Positions 62,406 through 64,000 of a DNA stretch of 64,000 bases are shown here, piece after piece. The position numbers and the translations under genes are program-made. The notes beneath the pieces were generated by a model. It was not told where the DNA came from, ran no database searches, and was given only the letters and a program-made list of their open reading frames with translations. The DNA comes from Paenibacillus alba (lineage in GTDB: Bacteria; Bacillota; Bacilli; Paenibacillales; NBRC-103111), in the NCBI RefSeq assembly GCF_013204855.1, contig NZ_JABMKZ010000015.1, positions 62,001-126,000 of the forward strand. Reading direction: 5' to 3'. How positions within the stretch are numbered: the stretch's first letter is position 1; every line of letters begins with the position of its first letter.

Positions 62406-63509
62406 TTATTGCGCAACTTCCTTGTTCCAACGGTCAATCCATGCTTTAAGATTTTGGTTCACAAATTTCATGTCTAATTTACGCAGCTTGTTCACGACAT
62501 CAGCCCCATAGGTAATGCCTTGCGCTTCTTCGGCGGAAAGCTGAAGTGTTGTATTCACGGGAGAATCGACTTTTGCTTTTGCTGATTTCTCCTGCACTTC
62601 TTTGCTCAAATGCCAGTTGATGAAGTCTTCCGCTAGCTGCTTGTTTTTGCTTCCTTTGATCACATTGACCGTATTCATAACGGCATAGGAGCCCTCAGTC
62701 GGAGAAATGAACTTCGTCTCCGGCACCGCCGCTTTCAGATCCTTCACATACATCTCCATGATCGGCCCGGCAGCAATTTCCCCTTGCGCGAACATGTTGA
62801 CGAATTCGGAGGTTTGTCCATAGTATTTGACGACGCCTTTGTTAAGCTCCTTCACTTTGGCGAAAGCTTGATCCTCGTTAAACGCCGCATTGCCAGCGAC
62901 AACAGAGGCTGCATCCAGTACCATTGGGCCCGTCGTGGACGTAATGCTAGGCAGTGTCAGCTTCTTGGAGAGCTCAGGACTCCACAGGTCGCTCCAGGAC
63001 TTAATCTCTTTGCCGGTTGCTTTCGGATTGTAGGCAATCCCCAAGCGGCCAATTGTATACGCAGGACCATAGTCTTCCCCAAGCGGCGCCTTGGCAATAT
63101 CATAAATATCTTTCAAATTCGAAACACGACTGCGATCGATCTTCTCAAATAAACCGGCTTCAATGCCTTGTTGCGCGTAATAGTCTGATAAATAAATAAG
63201 ATCCACTTTGGAGCTGCCTTGCTTCACTTTATTGAGACGCTCGGAGTTGTTGCCGATCTCCAGCACAATCTTGACGTTGTGCTCCTTCTCAAACGGAGCA
63301 TACACTTCTTTCTTGAAGAAATCGTCCGAAAACCCCCACGTCGAAATCACCAATTGTGTAGGTTCCCCTTTCGGCGACGTCGTAGGCGCAGCTGCCCCCG
63401 TGCTCGCAGCCCCCTGATCTTGGGCAGGCGCTGTCCCGCATCCTGTCAAAGCCAGTCCTACTACAGATAAAGAAAGTAAACCCCTGATCATTTTTTGTTT
63501 CATCATCAT
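62406..63509 (-). CDS. PotD/iron-type ABC transporter binding lipoprotein, probable nucleoside binder
   Basis: A 367-residue lipoprotein with lipobox LTGC (Cys24) and a linker rich in Ala, Thr and Pro. The body is a class II binding protein of the PotD/spermidine group (LVISTWGFSDDFFKKEVYAPFEKEH, VDLIYLSDYYAQQGIEAGLFEKID, GRLGIAYNPK, SWSDLWSPE, AEDFINWHLSKEVQ). It heads the nucleoside salvage operon. GGGAGG lies 6 bases before the first of three ATG codons. A TTGACA sequence at 63561-63566 on the minus strand is a possible -35 element. Confidence 0.87.
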   Translation of the reverse strand: MMMKQKMIRGLLSLSVVGLALTGCGTAPAQDQGAASTGAAAPTTSPKGEPTQLVISTWGFSDDFFKKEVYAPFEKEHNVKIVLEIGNNSERLNKVKQGSSKVDLIYLSDYYAQQGIEAGLFEKIDRSRVSNLKDIYDIAKAPLGEDYGPAYTIGRLGIAYNPKATGKEIKSWSDLWSPELSKKLTLPSITSTTGPMVLDAASVVAGNAAFNEDQAFAKVKELNKGVVKYYGQTSEFVNMFAQGEIAAGPIMEMYVKDLKAAVPETKFISPTEGSYAVMNTVNVIKGSKNKQLAEDFINWHLSKEVQEKSAKAKVDSPVNTTLQLSAEEAQGITYGADVVNKLRKLDMKFVNQNLKAWIDRWNKEVAQ

Positions 63510-63639
63510 CGTCGTCCTCCCATTTTTTAACTATATCTATGATTTAAAGCGTGAATCCCTTGTCAAATATTGACTAGTATGCGACTCGAAGCCCCTGATA
63601 TATGCGCTTCTTCCCCCTGCTACAGCTATAAATAAATAG

Positions 63640-63690
63640 AAAAATGCCCTTGATAGAAGAAACCTTCTAACAAGAGCACTTTTCATCGTA
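63640..63690 (-). terminator. Terminator between the edge gene and the nucleoside operon
   Basis: On the minus strand TGCTCTTGTTAGAAG pairs with CTTCTATCAAGGGCA (one mismatch and one wobble) and is followed by TTTTTCTATTTATTT. It separates the partial gene at the right edge from the operon. Confidence 0.75.
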
Positions 63691-63768
63691 AACAATGTAA
63701 AGAGACATCTGTGATCTACATGCGGTTGACTCTTAAGATAGATCAAAAGAGAAACACCGGCGACTTGA

Positions 63769-64000
63769 CTATTCAGTTTGTTTAAGAATAATGTTCGTGA
63801 TCGCCCACTGGGTTGGAGGATCATAGTCCCTGAGTACCGCATCCATAGATAAACCGAGTTCTTGCTCCAGCTTCTCCCGGATTCGCTTCTTGTAAATCGA
63901 GGACATATAAAAATCAACTTCGTGCTTTAACGTAGGAGCTTCGCCTTCCAATGCTGTTGAACGCGGCGAACGCCGGTGCTTCGCATGAAACGTAATGATG
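63769..64000 (-). CDS. Partial gene at window edge, unrecognised
   Basis: The frame is open from the right edge to TGA/TAA near 63769 and gives at least 77 residues, ending with helical FYMSSIYKKRIREKLEQELGL and PPTQWAITNIILKQTE. The upstream part (TFHAKHRRSPRS) is basic. A TTG at 63951 could start a 60-residue protein, but no clear ribosome site precedes it, so I treat the gene as truncated by the window. I do not recognise the family. A terminator follows about 80 bases on. Confidence 0.5.
   Translation of the reverse strand, partial: IITFHAKHRRSPRSTALEGEAPTLKHEVDFYMSSIYKKRIREKLEQELGLSMDAVLRDYDPPTQWAITNIILKQTE

Overview
The window looks like a chromosome segment of a Paenibacillus-type Firmicute. 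Supporting signs are LplABC/YtcP-type sugar ABC transporters with no ATPase of their own, membrane-anchored AraC (YesN/YesS-like) regulators, copper-amine-oxidase stalk domains, very large modular secreted carbohydrate-active proteins, strong AGGAGG ribosome sites with many GTG/TTG starts, and a T-box leader. I saw no rRNA, tRNA, CRISPR array, intact transposase or prophage. Species assignment is inference.

Layout. 1-8460: a heparinase II/III-like lyase, a secreted GH87-type alpha-1,3-glucanase behind an unusual leader, and a Wzy/O-antigen-ligase-type membrane protein. 8.7-10.1 kb: a decayed fragment, an HxlR regulator divergent from a DoxX protein, and a small membrane protein. 10.3-14.0 kb: an operon of alditol oxidase, C26 amidase, S66 peptidase and a nucleotidyltransferase-like protein. 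14.2-17.2 kb: a siderophore-type binding lipoprotein behind a Fur box, and an AraC regulator that carries its own binding-protein domain and a transposase-like N-terminus. 17.8-32.2 kb: polysaccharide locus A. 32.3-40.9 kb: housekeeping and membrane genes, including two GNAT genes, a two-component system, and a PerM / degenerate PssA / DedA cluster. 41.0-43.5 kb: a DUF3891 protein and T-box-controlled asd. 43.6-56.1 kb: polysaccharide locus B. 56.3-63.5 kb: a PspC protein and a six-gene purine/nucleoside salvage operon with a PotABCD-type transporter. A partial gene runs off the right edge.

Loci A and B are built alike and read in the same direction: membrane AraC sensor, LplB permease, LplC permease, binding lipoprotein, intracellular helical-barrel enzyme (plus GH105 in A), then a giant secreted multidomain protein. 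The likely logic is extracellular attack by the giant protein, uptake of oligosaccharides by the transporter energised by a shared ATPase encoded elsewhere, and intracellular finishing by the barrel enzymes. The two barrel enzymes match no family I can name but share three spaced motifs, so they are the best candidates for an undescribed enzyme group.

Intergenic DNA is rich in small repeats. I distinguish four families: TCCAATG hairpins, GGAACT/TTCCC palindromes, TGCAGG hairpins, and a CTGTCCCATAAG element with terminal inverted repeats. Another notable item is a CDP-alcohol phosphotransferase homologue whose metal-binding aspartates have been replaced.
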